Source of the DNA: Phoenix dactylifera
Taxonomy: Eukaryota > Streptophyta > Magnoliopsida > Arecales > Arecaceae
Length of the DNA stretch: 64,000 nucleotides
Direction: 5' to 3'
Assembly (NCBI RefSeq): GCF_009389715.1
Contig: NC_052399.1
Location: 9,736,585-9,800,584, forward strand
The notes beneath the pieces are model-generated. The model did no database searches, was not told where the DNA came from, and was given only the letters and a program-made list of their open reading frames with translations. This document shows positions 60,739 through 64,000 of this stretch, in pieces (positions within the stretch are counted from its first letter, which is position 1; each line of letters starts with the position of its first letter). Both the position numbers and the translations under genes were made by a program.

Positions 60739-62671
60739 ATGCGGCCCTTGACATTCTTGAAGTACAACCGGGAGTGGGACCTGCTCTTCTCGTGCGCCAA
60801 GGACCACAACCCCACCGTCTGGTTCGCCGATGAAGGCGATCGCCTCGGCACCGACCGCGGTCACAACGGCGCCGTCTGGTGCTGCGACGTCTCCCGTAAC
60901 TATTTTTACGCCCCACTATTCGCTTCCCTCTCTCCTGGGATCTCTTTGGGTCTTTTCTATCGCCTTGTTTGGTTTGCATCGGCGTATCTGCTAGAAAGTT
61001 TAAGTTTTTGCAGGCCCGTTGGATTCTATGAATTTTTTTGCGGTTTTCTTATTTTTCTGGCTATTCTTTTGTGTTTTTACTTATCTTCTTTCTTTGGTTT
61101 CGATAATATTGTTCTGTTTGGTTGCAGGTAATTTCATATTCATGCTGAAAAACTAGGAGCCTTTATTCAAAAGATTTTTGATGTTTTAAAAGATTTTTTA
61201 ATTTTTCTCCAGTATATATTTAAATTATTTTTCTTATTGTTCTGCTTTTGATGTAATATTTTGTATTTTTATTTAATGTGATAGGTAAAATTCTCTATAT
61301 GATCATGTCATTTTTTTCAATATGCCATTGACTATTTTTTTATTTTAATAATGATCCAGGTGATTCTAGACTCTGATCACAGGCAGTGCAGACCAGATTG
61401 TAAAGCTGCGGTAATGTTCAGACAGGAGCTCAACTCTATTCTTTTAACTTGGATTCTCCAGCTAGAGCTGTGGATTTTTCTGTGGGTGATAAGCTTGCTG
61501 TGATCACTACCAACCCATTTATTTGGCTTCCATCCACCATTCAAGTGAAACGAATTTCCAGAGATCCTACTGAACGTATGGATTGTTATATGGTATCTTC
61601 ATCCTAATATAAGTGACACACAATTCCCTTATTGAACCTGTATGTTTCTTGTTTTAGAAACGAACTATTTTTGCATTTAAATGTTATGGTTGTTAAATGT
61701 TCTATTAATTGATCTCCATCAACAAATGGTTGGAATGTGATTAAGCGGCTTACACTGAAGTGTCTTTTTTATTAGTTTTCATGAATAATAACTAGTCGGT
61801 GGCCTTCCATTTAGGTTCAATAAATGATGTTGAATTTAGCTAACAGGTAAAACTATTGGTCTGTACTTTTACCCACATTGCACACGTTGCTACGAATTAA
61901 TTTGAATCTGCAGTTAGGTGTGGCTATTGTATGATATGAAATCGTAGCACTATATAAGATTATAAACTTGCAGTATAGTTTATTGATGAAGCAGCTGTAT
62001 ATATTACATGTATATTTCATGTAATATGATCACCCTAATTTAACTTCACGGTAATTTTTGTTTACTCAAAATATTTCTTGCAGAGACTAGTGAATCAGTG
62101 CTTACAATTAAGGAACCTCAAGGAAGAACCAATAGGGCTGTTTGGGGGCCTTTAAACAAAACTATAATAAGTGCTGGTGAAGATATGGTAATCCGTATAT
62201 GGGATTGTGAGGTGGGAACAAGCATCCTCATATTTATAATTTTTCTCCAAAAAAGTACGTATTGGTATATTCATAGGGCAATACATTGCAATCCTTTTTT
62301 GTGACTCTCAATTACATGTTTGTTCAGTGTTGGAATTTATATTTTGAATGTGCAGACTGGACACCTGCTGAAGGAGTCAGATAAAGAAACTGGTCATCAG
62401 AAAACAATAACTCGACCATCAAAATCTGCAGATGATTCTCATTTCATCACAGCTTCCTTGGATAAAACTGCTAAGGTGATAATCTGTCTTGATTATATAA
62501 CTATTATAAGATTTACCTTTATATTATGTCTGGTTGTCTTGTGATTGTGCTCTTAGTTGTTCATATGTAATCTTGACTTAGCTCTGGGATACAAGGACAT
62601 TGACTCTTATCAAGACGTACGTGACAGAATGCCCTGTCAATGCTTGTACAATATCTCCGCTTCTTGACCAT
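60739..62671 (+). pseudogene. eIF3 subunit I (WD-repeat translation factor) copy, damaged, right part missing from window
   Basis: Exons: 60739-60895, 61360-61575, 62084-62211, 62356-62475, 62582-62671. Junction phases join correctly (C|GT, C|AG). Conserved eIF3i text is clear: [93 protein letters not shown] and LWDTRTLTLIKTYVTECPVN. eIF3i is a WD40 propeller of the eIF3 complex on the 40S ribosome. Damage: about nine residues after MRP are gone (first blade), Gly is Trp in NREWDLLF, exon 2 has a two-base insertion near 61372 and a one-base insertion near 61412, and Trp is Arg in VKLR. The last blades are not in the window; a pyrimidine tract ending TTTCTTTAG at 64000 may be the next acceptor. 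Introns are kept, so this is a DNA-level duplicate rather than a processed copy. Sequencing error could explain the indels but hardly all changes. Confidence 0.8.
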
Positions 62672-64000
62672 GTATTTATCTAACTTACTCATCTATGTCT
62701 GCATCTGCTTGTGAGCTTTGTGCTATACCTTTGTAATATATTGTCATTTTTATTATTGTTAAAAACTTCTAGGCAAAATACATGCACAAAATTTTTATGT
62801 AAATAAATGTCAAAATATGTTTTAACATCAGGGCTTCTTTAGGAATTTTTGATGATATTAGAATCTGGAAATGGGATAACTTGAACGCTTATATGTCGAG
62901 GGTGCACTTAGAGGGCTCATGGTATTGGCAAAGACAAAAATCTAGTATCATATAGTTGTTCCTCTAGTTATCCACACTCCTTTTGGACTACCGTCAGAGG
63001 GTTCTTACTGAATGGTGACTTGATGTACCCTTTGTTAGTGGAAGATTATTGCGTAAACTGCATATAACCCAATGATCACTCAGCTATAAAGCATACACAC
63101 AAATATGAGATGCATATACACAGATATACTGAAATATTATGTCTTGAAAGAATAGGATATGATAACAGCTGAGATACAAGAATAGTTAATTATAGATCTT
63201 TTGCAGATATCATAGTTTATGAAATGGATGATCCCAATATATATGTATATGTATATATATAAGCATTCGTAAAGCACAATGGATGATCCCAATATCATAG
63301 TTCATGCTTTGTACAATAACTTCAACATCCACAAATTCCATCATTTAGTTGTCATTCGCATTCATGAAATGCAGTTCATACTTCCCATTAACATAAACAT
63401 CATACTTTAAGCTAACCATCCATCATTAAAAGTTAAAATTCATTTAAAATAAAATAAAATAAAAGAAATCGATTCCCTTCGTCCCGGGAAGCAAGTGACC
63501 TAACTCCTAAGTGTATCTGAGAAGTATATGGAAATCCCTTTTTGAATTTTAGATATTAAAACTATTTGATGCATATCCTAACCATATCAAACAAGTATCA
63601 AATCTGATACAATTTCAGATACAGAGATGGCATGCATATTGAACTATTTGTGTTTCCTAGTTACAGGGTATATGGTTTCCTTTCTAAAGATTTTAAGTTT
63701 TTTCAATAAAAAAAAAAGGTTTGGACCCTGTTGAGCTGGTAACATGGAGGCTTGGTCCTTGAATTGGTTCAAGAGTGTGAGTGCAAGTTTAAAACTCGCG
63801 ATTTTGTGGCAGATATAGAAATAGAGAAACTAGAAAGTCTTTTAGAGGTTACCTTTCAATATTGAGGAATAATATGCATCATGGGAAGTATTTTTTTATA
63901 TGTGCATGTTCCTGTTGCTAGATACTGGATTTTTGCTTTTATGTTAGTCTAGAGCTTCAGTTAATTTCTGAGTTGAATTTTGTTTTTTGTTTTTCTTTAG
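62672..64000. other. Probable intron 5 of the eIF3i copy
   Basis: The donor GTATTTAT at 62672 opens an AT-rich stretch to the window end with no recognisable exon. It contains a partial duplication (GGATGATCCCAATAT at about 63222 and 63281), a short (TA)n/(TG) run near 63236-63262 and an A-run near 63709. It ends with a polypyrimidine tract and AG, which looks like an acceptor. Confidence 0.5.

Noticed and set aside
1..64000. tRNA, rRNA or other RNA genes
   Set aside because: No cloverleaf with A and B boxes or rRNA sequence was noticed on either strand by eye; a covariance-model scan was not possible.

Overview
The window is nuclear DNA of a flowering plant. The protein-coding genes have GC-rich 5' ends, long AT-rich introns and a dense load of plant LTR retrotransposons, which fits a monocot. 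A palm (Arecaceae) is my best guess, but nothing here is diagnostic of a species. All assignments come from reading the sequence; no database was searched.

Layout. (1) 449-12516 is a 12-kb Ty3/gypsy element of the Tat type with two 825-bp LTRs and a perfect 5-bp target duplication. Its gag-pol is broken by many stops and frameshifts. Between pol and the 3' LTR it carries a 117-bp tandem array and, on the opposite strand, a three-exon accessory gene with its own TATA box. (2) 12.5-17.8 kb holds a long (TA)n tract, LTR-like debris and a small TRIM-like element. (3) 17807-23208 is an old, decayed Ty1/copia element on the minus strand. (4) 24073-24852 (minus) is an intact single-exon NDR1/HIN1-like (LEA_2) membrane protein gene. 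(5) 28120-44123 is a complete 14-exon gene for the spliceosomal helicase Aquarius (AQR/EMB2765), 1503 residues; one of its introns is GC-AG. (6) 48333-49517 is an intact VQ-motif protein gene. (7) 51671-56445 is a young copia element (LTRs differ at 2 of 293 positions) with few lesions. A 5'-truncated RNase H-bearing LINE with a 16-bp target duplication lies 75 bp beyond it. (8) 57.8-60.1 kb contains MITE-like and TRIM-like repeats. (9) 60739-62671, probably running off the right edge, is an intron-containing but damaged copy of the translation factor gene eIF3i.

The host genes do not form a pathway. AQR acts in pre-mRNA splicing, eIF3i in translation initiation, the VQ protein in WRKY-linked transcription control and the NHL protein at a membrane in defence or stress. 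The repeats form families seen more than once here: the RNase H LINE in four places, the TRIM-like element in three, and a GGTACC-rich repeat in two AQR introns.

The most unusual object is the antisense, intron-bearing gene inside the Tat element, which can survive an RNA-based life cycle only because it is transcribed opposite to the element.
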